From GCA-2733415 sp965178635 (GTDB lineage Bacteria; Bacteroidota; Bacteroidia; Flavobacteriales; Flavobacteriaceae), in NCBI GenBank assembly GCA_965178635.1, contig CBCXVT010000027.1:6117-70116 (forward strand): a stretch of DNA of 64,000 nt, given 5' to 3'. Each line of letters starts with the position of its first letter. Within the stretch, counting starts at the first letter, position 1. A program made the position numbers and the translations under genes. Shown in pieces: positions 26,382-34,726 of the stretch. The notes beneath the pieces are model-generated. The model was not told where the DNA came from and ran no database searches. It saw only the letters and a list, made by a program, of their open reading frames with translations.

Positions 26382-27044
26382 TTGAAAAGAGAAATAATTA
26401 TCACGTCAGATGGCTCAACGTCAATTAATTTACCAGAATTAAATGAGCAATACCATTCTAAAAAAGGTGCAATAAATGAAGCATATCATGTATTTATCAG
26501 AATGGGATTGGATTTGTTTTCTGATGATATTTCTATTCTTGAAATAGGTTTTGGTACAGGGTTAAACGCTTTTATCACCTATTTAGAAAGTGAACGTCGA
26601 CAGTTAAATATAAACTATGTTGGTGTAGAGGCATATCCTGTTATTGCTGAAGAAGTAGCTTTGTTAAATTATGTGCCGCAATTAAAAGCAGAGAGTTTTA
26701 AAGATAAATTTGAAAAAATGCACGCCGTATCATGGGAAGAGAACCATGAAATTTCTAAGACTTATGCACTAACAAAACGCAAACAGTTATTTGAAGACAT
26801 TAAAGACGAGAATGCTTTTAATCTGATTTATTATGATGCATTTGGTTCAAGGGTACAACCAGCTTTATGGGAAGAAAGTATTTTTGAAATCATGTTTAGA
26901 GCATTAAAAAACAACGGTGTTTTAGTAACGTATGCTGCTAAAGGTAGTGCGCGTAGAGCCATGCAAAAAGTTGGGTTTACTGTGGAGCGTTTAGACGGCC
27001 CTCCTGGAAAAAGAGAAATGTTACGTGCTAGAAAGATTGGATAA
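26382..27044 (+). CDS. mnmD: tRNA 5-methylaminomethyl-2-thiouridine methyltransferase MnmD
   Basis: A 220-residue SAM-dependent methyltransferase of the MnmC N-domain type without the FAD oxidase half. It completes the wobble-uridine modification mnm5s2U34 in tRNA. The SAM-binding glycine motif ILEIGFGTGLNAF is near residue 56-68, and the DUF752-type end DGPPGKREMLRAR lies at 205-217. The opening KREIIITSDGSTSINLPELNEQYHSKKGA is the conserved family start, and the only codon that preserves it is TTG at 26382. So a TTG start is chosen. Confidence 0.88.
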   Translation: MKREIIITSDGSTSINLPELNEQYHSKKGAINEAYHVFIRMGLDLFSDDISILEIGFGTGLNAFITYLESERRQLNINYVGVEAYPVIAEEVALLNYVPQLKAESFKDKFEKMHAVSWEENHEISKTYALTKRKQLFEDIKDENAFNLIYYDAFGSRVQPALWEESIFEIMFRALKNNGVLVTYAAKGSARRAMQKVGFTVERLDGPPGKREMLRARKIG

Positions 27045-27051
27045 CGATATA

Positions 27052-28452
27052 TTATTTAAAATACTTTAATGATATCTTTTTAGACTTATTATCAAAAGAA
27101 AAATAACGGCATTTACTATCTAAAAAAGTATAACTGCTAAATTTTAAATATCCCTTTTTAATTGTTTCCACATAGTAGAGCTTGTCCATGTTCAATTTCT
27201 TGAATTTTAACTCTTTTGGGTTTGTGAAATTAAAGTTCTCATCTAATGTTATATGGTGGTATGTTTTAGGGTTACGATCTTTAAAAGCCTCTTTTTTAGA
27301 AGTTAAATCGTTATAGTTTAAATAAGTTGAAGGTCCTCCAAAAGATGGTGTGAAACCATTAATATTATGGTTATATCTCATATAGTAATGATAGTAATAT
27401 AGATTGTTTTCATCTTGAACGTAATCAAACCTAATAGAAATACCTTTGTTATCAGCTAATTCATTAACAGTTAAACAGGCTTCTTTTGTCCCAGCTTGTA
27501 CCTTTCGTAAATATTTTTTAAAAGTATAATCTGTGTTGTCCCCCTCTTGGTGAACAAAATTATTATCAGGTAATAAGGTAATGTTTTTAATTATTTTATG
27601 TGAATCTACATTAATGATCTTTAATTCAGATGATTGAGAACTACCATAATAAAAATAGATGTTATTATCATGGTAGTATTTTGAGTTAAATTTGATGGTA
27701 TGACCTTCTACCTTTTTGGGATACTCATCTAGTTTAAAAACAGAAATATCGTTTAAAGCTTTCGGGTTTATTTTACCAAAAGCAAACGTTCTCTTATAAT
27801 CAAGAATGAATATAAAATTATTATTATCATCCAAGTAAGTATGTGCATATGAAAACGGACCTGTTGGGATATATTGTTTTTGGTTGATAAATTTATAGTG
27901 GTAATTTTTCTTAAATAACTTGTAATACTCTGGTTGATTGTCAAATTTAATGCGGGTAAGATTTATTTTACTACTAGATAATATTTCTCTAGAACTTAAT
28001 GATTTTTCATCACAATTTAGAATAAACGTTCTATCTGAGGCTGATGCTATAATAATTTGATTGCTGTTTTTGTGTTTTTTACTAGAGATAATTACATTAT
28101 TATTAAAATCAATATCATAAATTTTAATATAATTTTCTGATTCTTTTGTGAAAGATATAATTAAGCTTATAATTTTGTTATTACTATGGTGTCCAATTAT
28201 AGTTGCTTTACTAGGTATAGAAAAGGTTTTTACACTTAGGAAGTTTTCATTATTAGCTTGATAGGCTTTTACTTTAGTCTTACCGACAATTAAATGTAAA
28301 GAATTATGCTTATCCAGGTTCCCGGAATAAGTATTAACTATTTTAAATTCATTATTGAAATTAATATTAATTTCTTTTTCTAATTTAGGCGTTGTATTAG
28401 CAAAAATATTTAAGTTAATAATAAATAATAATAGAGTTAAATAGACTTTCAT
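27052..28452 (-). CDS. Secreted protein of unknown function
   Basis: A 466-residue protein with a signal peptide (MKVYLTLLLFIINLNIFA), hence periplasmic or outer. The mature part is rich in Asn, Lys, Tyr and short beta-strand-like stretches with recurring blocks of about 45-60 residues (for example KIYDIDFNNNVIISS, FIFILDYKRTFAFGKI, IYFYYGSSQSSELKIINVDS), reminiscent of a beta-propeller. No catalytic motif and no type IX C-terminal sorting domain were recognised. It is very AT-rich even for this window. Its stop is 7 nt from that of convergent mnmD. I do not recognise the family. Confidence 0.6.
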   Translation of the reverse strand: MKVYLTLLLFIINLNIFANTTPKLEKEININFNNEFKIVNTYSGNLDKHNSLHLIVGKTKVKAYQANNENFLSVKTFSIPSKATIIGHHSNNKIISLIISFTKESENYIKIYDIDFNNNVIISSKKHKNSNQIIIASASDRTFILNCDEKSLSSREILSSSKINLTRIKFDNQPEYYKLFKKNYHYKFINQKQYIPTGPFSYAHTYLDDNNNFIFILDYKRTFAFGKINPKALNDISVFKLDEYPKKVEGHTIKFNSKYYHDNNIYFYYGSSQSSELKIINVDSHKIIKNITLLPDNNFVHQEGDNTDYTFKKYLRKVQAGTKEACLTVNELADNKGISIRFDYVQDENNLYYYHYYMRYNHNINGFTPSFGGPSTYLNYNDLTSKKEAFKDRNPKTYHHITLDENFNFTNPKELKFKKLNMDKLYYVETIKKGYLKFSSYTFLDSKCRYFSFDNKSKKISLKYFK

Positions 28453-28522
28453 AGCTGACTTTTATATAACATCAAAAATATACTTTTTTAGTGACTGAAA
28501 AATACATTGAATAATTTAAAAT

Positions 28523-29428
28523 ATGAAAATATTAATCACAGGTGCTACGGGTTTGGTTGGTAGAGAGTTGATACGTTTATTAACGTCTAAAAATATTAAA
28601 GTTAATTATTTAACCACACGTAAAGCAGTGGTAAATAGTATTCCAAATTGTAGTGGGTTCTATTGGAACCCGAAAACAAGCGATATAGACGCAAGTTGTA
28701 TCAATGGAGTTGATAAAATAATTCATTTGGCTGGTGCTTCTGTAGCTAAACGTTGGACAGAATCGTATAAAAAAGAAATTCTCTCAAGCCGTGTTCAAAC
28801 TACGCAAACACTATATAATTTATTAAAAAACTCAAATCATTGCGTAACTCAAATCGTATCAGCAAGCGCAATAGGTGTTTATGAGCATTCATTTACGACA
28901 GTTTATGATGAAACCTCTTCGAAGTTTGGTACAGGTTTTTTAGCTGAAGTAGTTAAACTATGGGAAGCAGAAATTGATCAGTTTTCAGAATTAAATATTA
29001 CTGTATCTAAGTTAAGAATTGGTTTGGTGTTATCTGAAAATGGTGGCGCACTTTCAGAACTTGTAAAACCAATAAAAATGGGTCTAGGATCATCCATAGC
29101 TACTGGAAATCAAATGGTCAGTTGGGTTCATGTTAAGGATCTTTCAAAAATGTTTTTACATGTAGTAGCACATAATTTAGAAGGTGTTTATAATGCAACA
29201 GCTCCTATTTCTGTTACTAATAGAGAACTTACAAAAGCAATTGCACATCAATTACATAAACCACTTTTCTTGCCTAATATTCCAAAACTTGTAATGCGAT
29301 TAATTCTAGGGGAAATGCATATAATGATTTGTGACAGTCAAAATGTATCTTCAAAAAAAATACTATCTACAGGTTTTCATTTTAAATATAATGACATTCA
29401 TACGGCATTGAAATCGTTGTTGGCATAA
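28523..29428 (+). CDS. TIGR01777 family NAD(P)-dependent epimerase-like protein
   Basis: A 301-residue Rossmann-fold protein of the extended SDR superfamily, related to E. coli YfcH. The nucleotide-binding motif ITGATGLVGREL is at residues 4-15. HLAGASVAKRWTESYKKEI near 70 and SASAIGVYEH near 113 are family marks. The usual catalytic Tyr-x3-Lys is not obvious, as often in this subgroup. The C-terminal DUF1731-like part begins near 245. Cellular role is not established. No terminator is visible before the grpE promoter. Confidence 0.85.
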   Translation: MKILITGATGLVGRELIRLLTSKNIKVNYLTTRKAVVNSIPNCSGFYWNPKTSDIDASCINGVDKIIHLAGASVAKRWTESYKKEILSSRVQTTQTLYNLLKNSNHCVTQIVSASAIGVYEHSFTTVYDETSSKFGTGFLAEVVKLWEAEIDQFSELNITVSKLRIGLVLSENGGALSELVKPIKMGLGSSIATGNQMVSWVHVKDLSKMFLHVVAHNLEGVYNATAPISVTNRELTKAIAHQLHKPLFLPNIPKLVMRLILGEMHIMICDSQNVSSKKILSTGFHFKYNDIHTALKSLLA

Positions 29429-29448
29429 TACAAACGGCTTTTAGTGAC

Positions 29449-29476
29449 AAATTGGCAATTTTTAGAAATTGGCAAT
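29449..29476 (+). repeat. Direct repeat upstream of grpE
   Basis: AAATTGGCAAT occurs at 29449-29459 and 29466-29476, start to start 17 nt. The second copy contains the GG of the sigma-54-like promoter; the first lacks a matching GC element. Confidence 0.6.
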
Positions 29477-29484
29477 ACTTTTGC
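29470..29484 (+). promoter_or_regulatory. Sigma-54-like promoter of grpE-dnaJ
   Basis: TGGCAATACTTTTGC carries the GG and GC doublets exactly 10 nt apart, close to the RpoN consensus TGGCACGnnnnTTGC. The ATG of grpE is 43 nt downstream. No TAnnTTTG box competes nearby. The match is strong in spacing but untested. Confidence 0.55.
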
Positions 29485-29526
29485 CAAACTAAATATGAAT
29501 AAAAGAAATTACAATAATTACTACTA

Positions 29527-30060
29527 ATGAGTACAGAAGATATACAAAACGAAGAAGTGAAAGATCAAGTTGAAGATCAAAATCAAGATGCAGAAACTCA
29601 AGAAGAATTATCTGTTGAAGAACAATTAACACAAGATTTGGCTGCTGAGAAAGATAAGTTCCTACGTCTTTTTGCTGAGTTTGAAAATTATAAAAGAAGA
29701 ACTTCTAAAGAGAGAGTTGAGTTATTTAAAACAGCAAGTTCAAGCGTTATGCAAGCTATGTTGCCAGTTTTAGATGATTTAGATCGTGCATGGGTAGAAA
29801 TTGAAAAAAGTGAAGATGATAATTTAATCAAAGGAATTGAATTAATCAGCACTAAGTTTAAAGCAACTTTAAAAGAAAAAGGATTAGAGTTGTTAGATGT
29901 AAGACAAGGAGATGACTTTAATGCAGATTTCCATGAAGCTATCACTCAAATTCCTGCGCCATCAAAAAAATTAAAAGGAAAAATTATTGATGTTATTGAA
30001 AAGGGATACAAATTAGGAGACAAAATTATTCGTTTTCCAAAAGTTGTCATAGGGCAATAA
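29527..30060 (+). CDS. grpE: GrpE, nucleotide exchange factor for DnaK
   Basis: A 177-residue co-chaperone that releases ADP from DnaK during protein folding. The N-terminal 40 residues are acidic and disordered, then a long coiled coil holds LAAEKDKFLRLFAEFENYKRRTSKER. The C-terminal beta domain includes GDDFNADFHEAITQIP and ends IDVIEKGYKLGDKIIRFPKVVIGQ, the family signature. It precedes dnaJ by 33 nt, the usual operon, while dnaK is elsewhere. The upstream region has a sigma-54-like promoter rather than a CIRCE element. Confidence 0.97.
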   Translation: MSTEDIQNEEVKDQVEDQNQDAETQEELSVEEQLTQDLAAEKDKFLRLFAEFENYKRRTSKERVELFKTASSSVMQAMLPVLDDLDRAWVEIEKSEDDNLIKGIELISTKFKATLKEKGLELLDVRQGDDFNADFHEAITQIPAPSKKLKGKIIDVIEKGYKLGDKIIRFPKVVIGQ

Positions 30061-30093
30061 TATAAAGACATTCAATTTTTTGAAGTAGATACA

Positions 30094-31224
30094 ATGGCAA
30101 AGAAAGATTATTACGACGTACTTGGAGTTTCTAAAGGAGCAACTGCTCAAGAAATAAAAAAGGCATATAGAAAAAAAGCTGTAAAGTTTCACCCAGATAA
30201 AAACCCCGGAGATACTGCTGCAGAAGAGAGCTTTAAAGAGGCGGCAGAGGCCTATGAAGTTTTAAGCGACGACAATAAAAAAGCAAAATATGATCGTTTT
30301 GGTCATTCAGCTTTTGAAGGTGGTGGCGGTGGTCAAGGCGGAGGCTTTGGCGGTGGCGGTATGAATATGGACGACATATTCAGTCAGTTTGGAGACATCT
30401 TCGGAGGCGGAGGTGGTGGTTTTGGCGGCTTCGGTGGTGGAGGCGGCAGACAACGTCGTGTTAAAGGAAGCAATTTACGTATTAGAGTTAGTTTAACTCT
30501 AGAAGAGATTGCCAATGGTGTTGAGAAGAAGGTAAAGGTTAAACGTAAAGTTCAAGATTCTGGTACAACCTATAAAACATGTTCTACATGTAATGGTCAA
30601 GGACAAGTGATGCGTGTTACCAATACTATTTTAGGACGTATGCAAACAGCCGCGCCATGTAATGTATGTGGTGGTTCTGGTCAGCAAATTGATAAAAAAG
30701 GTGCTGGAACAGATGCGCATGGTTTAAAAACTTCAGAAGAGACTGTGTCAATTAAAATACCTGCTGGCGTTGTTGATGGAATGCAATTAAAGGTTTCTGG
30801 TAAAGGAAACTCTGCTCCTGGAGATGGAATTTCAGGTGATTTATTAGTAGCTATTCAAGAAGAAGATCATCCAACTTTAAAACGTGAAGGTGATAATTTA
30901 CATTATGATTTATATATCGGTTTATCTGATGCTGTTTTAGGAATTTCAAAAGAAATTGAAACAGTTACTGGTAAGGTAAGAATAAAGCTAGATGCTGGTA
31001 TTCAATCTGGTAAAATATTACGTTTAAGAGGAAAAGGTATTCCAAGCATAAACGGTTATGGTAAAGGAGATTTGTTAGTGCATATTAACGTATGGACGCC
31101 TCAAGAACTAAATAAAGAACAAAAAGAGTTCTTTAAAAATATGCAAGAACATGAAAATTTTGTTCCGAATCCTAAAGAGAATGACAAGTCGTTCTTTGAT
31201 AAAGTAAAAGACATGTTTTCATAA
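30094..31224 (+). CDS. dnaJ: DnaJ chaperone with reduced zinc domain
   Basis: The Hsp40 partner of DnaK, 376 residues. The J domain (1-70) has HPD in RKKAVKFHPDKN; a Gly/Phe-rich linker follows (about 78-122). The zinc domain has only two CxxCxGxG modules (Cys163-166 and Cys189-192) in place of the usual four. Sequence between them (GQVMRV...GRMQ) aligns best with the second and third modules of the E. coli protein, meaning zinc site 2 is kept and site 1 lost. The two C-terminal beta domains are intact. This reduction appears typical of Flavobacteriia. Confidence 0.96.
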   Translation: MAKKDYYDVLGVSKGATAQEIKKAYRKKAVKFHPDKNPGDTAAEESFKEAAEAYEVLSDDNKKAKYDRFGHSAFEGGGGGQGGGFGGGGMNMDDIFSQFGDIFGGGGGGFGGFGGGGGRQRRVKGSNLRIRVSLTLEEIANGVEKKVKVKRKVQDSGTTYKTCSTCNGQGQVMRVTNTILGRMQTAAPCNVCGGSGQQIDKKGAGTDAHGLKTSEETVSIKIPAGVVDGMQLKVSGKGNSAPGDGISGDLLVAIQEEDHPTLKREGDNLHYDLYIGLSDAVLGISKEIETVTGKVRIKLDAGIQSGKILRLRGKGIPSINGYGKGDLLVHINVWTPQELNKEQKEFFKNMQEHENFVPNPKENDKSFFDKVKDMFS

Positions 31225-31243
31225 AACTATATATTACAAATGC

Positions 31244-31276
31244 AAAAACCTCGAAAACTATTTCGAGGTTTTTTGT
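31244..31276 (+). terminator. Terminator of grpE-dnaJ
   Basis: A 13-bp perfect stem (31244-31256 with 31261-31273), loop ACTA, ending in a T-run. Confidence 0.9.
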
Positions 31277-31356
31277 GTAACAGAATGAAATTAATTTAAG
31301 TATTGCTGTAACATATATGCTCAGAGTACTACTTACATATAAACTAATTAATATTT

Positions 31357-32283
31357 ATGGATAATCTTCTTGTTGCTGAAAATATTGTCAAAAAATATGG
31401 CGATTATACAGCGTTAAACAATGTGTCATTAACAGTTCCTAAAGGAAGTATATTTGGTTTGTTAGGACCAAATGGAGCTGGTAAAACTTCTTTTATAAGA
31501 ATCATCAATCAAATTACAATGCCTGATAGTGGTTTAGTAACTTTAGATGGTAAACCATTAGAACAAAATCATGTTAAAGACATTGGATATTTACCTGAAG
31601 AGCGCGGTTTGTACAAATCAATGAAAGTTGGTGAACAAGCATTGTATTTAGCTCAGTTAAAAGGCTTGTCAAAATCAGAAGCTAAAGAGCGTTTGAAATA
31701 TTGGTTTGATCGTTTGGAAATTGGTGATTGGTGGGGTAAAAAAGTACAGGAATTATCTAAAGGAATGGCGCAAAAAATTCAGTTTGTGGTTACTGTTTTA
31801 CATCAACCAAAACTGTTGATTTTTGATGAACCATTTAGTGGATTTGATCCTATAAATGCTAACTTGATAAAAGATGAAATTTTGAAGTTACGTGATGATG
31901 GCGCAACAGTTATCTTTTCTACTCACCGAATGGAATCTGTTGAAGAATTATGTGATCATATAGCATTGATTGATAAATCTAATAAAATATTAGATGGGAA
32001 GTTGTTGGATATCAAAAAACAATTTAAGTCTAATACGTTTGAAGTGGGTGTGAGCTCAACAAATGATGTCGCGTTGAGAAGTTTGTTAGAGGATAAGTTT
32101 AGTGTTTCTGAAACGTCTTTCAAATCTATTCATGATGATTTAAAAGTGAAAATTAAAATTGATCCGTCAAGTACACCAAACGATTTACTATCATATCTTA
32201 CAAACCAAGGGCAAGTCAATCATTTTACAGAAGTAATCCCTTCTGCAAGTGATATTTTCATTCAATCTGTTCAAAACAACTAA
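31357..32283 (+). CDS. ABC exporter ATP-binding protein (NatA-like)
   Basis: A 308-residue ATPase of an ABC-2 type exporter. Walker A GPNGAGKTS near residue 38-46, Q-loop near 86, signature LSKGMAQKIQFV near 135 (LSKGM in place of the classical LSGGQ), Walker B LLIFDEPFSGFDP near 156, and switch His in FSTHRMES near 190. The C-terminal 75 residues form a DUF4162-like tail often found in such exporters. It precedes the permease gene by 11 nt. Sodium export as in NatAB is the nearest named case, but the substrate is not known. Confidence 0.92.
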   Translation: MDNLLVAENIVKKYGDYTALNNVSLTVPKGSIFGLLGPNGAGKTSFIRIINQITMPDSGLVTLDGKPLEQNHVKDIGYLPEERGLYKSMKVGEQALYLAQLKGLSKSEAKERLKYWFDRLEIGDWWGKKVQELSKGMAQKIQFVVTVLHQPKLLIFDEPFSGFDPINANLIKDEILKLRDDGATVIFSTHRMESVEELCDHIALIDKSNKILDGKLLDIKKQFKSNTFEVGVSSTNDVALRSLLEDKFSVSETSFKSIHDDLKVKIKIDPSSTPNDLLSYLTNQGQVNHFTEVIPSASDIFIQSVQNN

Positions 32284-32294
32284 TCTTATTAGAA

Positions 32295-33614
32295 ATGAAT
32301 CATTTACCATTAATAATAAAAAGAGAATACATTAATAAGGTGCGTAATAAATCATTTATTATCATGACGTTTTTAAGTCCGTTGATAATGATTGGTTTAG
32401 GGTTGTTAATTGGTTTTTTAACTAATTTAAACAAGAATAAAGAGCGTATTATAGACATCGTTGATGAGTCTGGTTTTGCTAATGAAATATTTGCAGGCAG
32501 TAATTCATCAGTTACTTACCGTATTTTAAATAATGTTGACTTAGCAAAAGCAAGATTAGATGTTGAAGCTCAAGAACACTACGGTTTATTGTATATACCA
32601 AAGGTTGATAGTATTAATCAGTTAGAGAAGACGGTGAGTTTTTATTCAAAAGATACACCATCGTTAACTTTAATAGCAGATTTAGAATCAAAAATTGAAA
32701 AGCGTTTAACTGATATCAATTATAAGAACAAGGGCTTTAATATTGAAAAAATAAAAGAGGCAAGAATTCGTGTTGATATCAATCAGGAGAGTTATGCTGG
32801 AGAGAAAACTTCTAAGCTGAGTGGAGGGTTAAAATTAGCCTTTGGTATGGTGTCAGGCTATTTGTTATTTATGTTTATCATTATTTACGGAAACATGATT
32901 ATGCGTAGTATCATAGAAGAAAAAACAAGTAGGATTATTGAAGTCATTATATCTTCAGTAAAACCAATGCAGTTAATGCTTGGTAAAATATTCGGTACAT
33001 CTTTAGCAGGAATTACTCAGTTTGCAATTTGGGTAATATTATTAAGTGTTTTATCATTAGTCCTCTCTACATTTTTTGGTGTGAATATGTCAGAAATGCA
33101 AGGTGGTGCTCAGCAAGAAATTGTTAAACAAGCTATGGAAAATGGCGATATGCAAGAGAAAGTAGGGCTATTATTAAATGAAATTTACAACTTACCATTA
33201 GCAAACTTAATAGTGATGTTTTTAATGTTTTTTATTGGAGGGTTTTTGTTATACAGTTCATTATACGCTGCCATTGGTGCTGCGGTAGATAATGAAACAG
33301 ACACACAGCAATTCATGATGCCTATTTTAATGCCACTAATTTTGGCAGTATATGTAGGTGGATTTACAGTTTTAGAAGATCCTCATGGTATGGTGGCACA
33401 AGTATTTTCATTTATACCATTCACTTCACCAGTGGTGATGTTAATGCGTATTCCTTTTGGAGTACCAGTTTGGCAACAAATTTTATCAGTTGTGTTATTA
33501 TTTAGTACTTTTATAGGAACAGTGTGGTTTGCATCAAAAATATACCGAGTAGGAATATTAATGTATGGTAAAAAACCAAGTTATAAAGAAATCTATAAAT
33601 GGCTTAAATACTAA
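32295..33614 (+). CDS. ABC-2 type permease (NatB-like)
   Basis: A 439-residue membrane partner of the preceding ATPase. One helix near 22-45, a large extracytoplasmic domain (about 46-190), then six helices between 195 and 425. The segment IIEEKTSRIIEVIISSVKPMQLMLGKI near 210-236 is the ABC-2 coupling region that docks on the ATPase. The layout matches NatB/YhaP exporters. Its stop overlaps the start of the MscS gene by one base (TAATG), showing translational coupling. Confidence 0.9.
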   Translation: MNHLPLIIKREYINKVRNKSFIIMTFLSPLIMIGLGLLIGFLTNLNKNKERIIDIVDESGFANEIFAGSNSSVTYRILNNVDLAKARLDVEAQEHYGLLYIPKVDSINQLEKTVSFYSKDTPSLTLIADLESKIEKRLTDINYKNKGFNIEKIKEARIRVDINQESYAGEKTSKLSGGLKLAFGMVSGYLLFMFIIIYGNMIMRSIIEEKTSRIIEVIISSVKPMQLMLGKIFGTSLAGITQFAIWVILLSVLSLVLSTFFGVNMSEMQGGAQQEIVKQAMENGDMQEKVGLLLNEIYNLPLANLIVMFLMFFIGGFLLYSSLYAAIGAAVDNETDTQQFMMPILMPLILAVYVGGFTVLEDPHGMVAQVFSFIPFTSPVVMLMRIPFGVPVWQQILSVVLLFSTFIGTVWFASKIYRVGILMYGKKPSYKEIYKWLKY

Positions 33615-34435
33615 TGGAACAAATCAAAACGTTTTTAAATTTTAACTTTGAATTTGGTAATGGAGTGCATATTACTGTAAAGCAAATCTTACTTGTTTTT
33701 ACGGTATTGGTTATTGCGACCTTTATTTTAAGATTGGTTAAAAAAATAGTTGTCAAAAAATTAAATGAAGATGATAAGTTAAAATTCAACTCAATTTTTT
33801 CGTTTTCTAAATACTTTATATATGTCATAGTTATCTTAGTTACTTTTGATAACATGGGGGTAAATGTAACTGCTATTTTTGCAGCATCAGCAGCTTTGTT
33901 AGTTGGTGTTGGTTTGGCTTTACAAACTTTTTTTCAAGATATAATTTCTGGAGTATTTATTTTAATTGACAAGTCTGTTCATGTTGGTGATATTATTGAG
34001 TTAGATAATAAAGTTGGTCGTGTAACAGAAATAAGGTTACGAACAACAAGAGCAGTAACAATTGATAATAAGGTATTGATTATTCCAAATCATAAATACC
34101 TGACGTCTACATTATATAATTGGACAGAAAATGGTGTCTTAACACGTGAATTTATTACTGTTGGCGTTGCATATGGTTCTGATTTAGAACAAGTGAAAAA
34201 ACTATTGTTACAAGCTGCTAATACCCATCCTAAAGTAATTAAACACCCTGAGCCATTAGTCTTATTTACTGAGTTTGCAGACAGTGCATTAAATTTTAAA
34301 TTGATATTTACCTTAAATAATAGTTTTGAGGCTTCTATACCTAAGAGTGATATAAGGTTTGAAGTTGACAAACTGTTTAGAGAACACGGTATAAAAATTC
34401 CTTTCCCACAAAGAGAAGTGTATATAAATAAGTAA
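33614..34435 (+). CDS. Small-conductance mechanosensitive channel (MscS family)
   Basis: A 273-residue inner-membrane channel that would open under membrane tension to release solutes. There are three helices: about 18-38, 58-80 and the pore-lining third (AIFAASAALLVGVGLALQTFFQDIISGVFIL, 87-117) with its Ala/Gly pattern. The beta domain follows (GDIIELDNKVGRVTEIRLRTTRAVTIDNKVLIIPNH) and then the C-terminal alpha/beta domain. The length is that of E. coli MscS. It is the last gene of an operon with an ABC exporter, an uncommon pairing suggestive of osmotic or ion homeostasis. Confidence 0.93.
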   Translation: MEQIKTFLNFNFEFGNGVHITVKQILLVFTVLVIATFILRLVKKIVVKKLNEDDKLKFNSIFSFSKYFIYVIVILVTFDNMGVNVTAIFAASAALLVGVGLALQTFFQDIISGVFILIDKSVHVGDIIELDNKVGRVTEIRLRTTRAVTIDNKVLIIPNHKYLTSTLYNWTENGVLTREFITVGVAYGSDLEQVKKLLLQAANTHPKVIKHPEPLVLFTEFADSALNFKLIFTLNNSFEASIPKSDIRFEVDKLFREHGIKIPFPQREVYINK

Positions 34436-34460
34436 CTATTTGTATTGTAGCTATCAAAAA

Positions 34461-34496
34461 AAAAGATCTGTTAGTTATTCTAACAGATCTTTTTAC
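34461..34496 (+). terminator. Terminator of the ABC/MscS operon
   Basis: A 14-bp perfect stem (34461-34474 with 34480-34493), loop TTATT, followed by T residues. Confidence 0.9.
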
Positions 34497-34726
34497 CCCA
34501 AAAAAACTTACTTATCTATAACTTCTTATAGACATAGTAAATATACAACTAGATTTTAGTTTATGAAATACCCAATCTTGGGTATTTTTAACAAATGTTA
34601 ATGTTTTGTGACGATGAAATCAGTTTTTAAGCGAAACAAGTAACTTTTTGTGTTTTGCAACTCAGATTACTATTCAGAATGATAGATTAATGTATATTTA
34701 ACTATTCAACCATTTGTAGTAAAAAA

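Noticed and set aside
29428..29526. CIRCE element (HrcA operator) upstream of grpE
   Set aside because: No TTAGCACTC/GAGTGCTAA pair is present. The repeats seen are TTGGCAA-type and fit a sigma-54-like promoter better.
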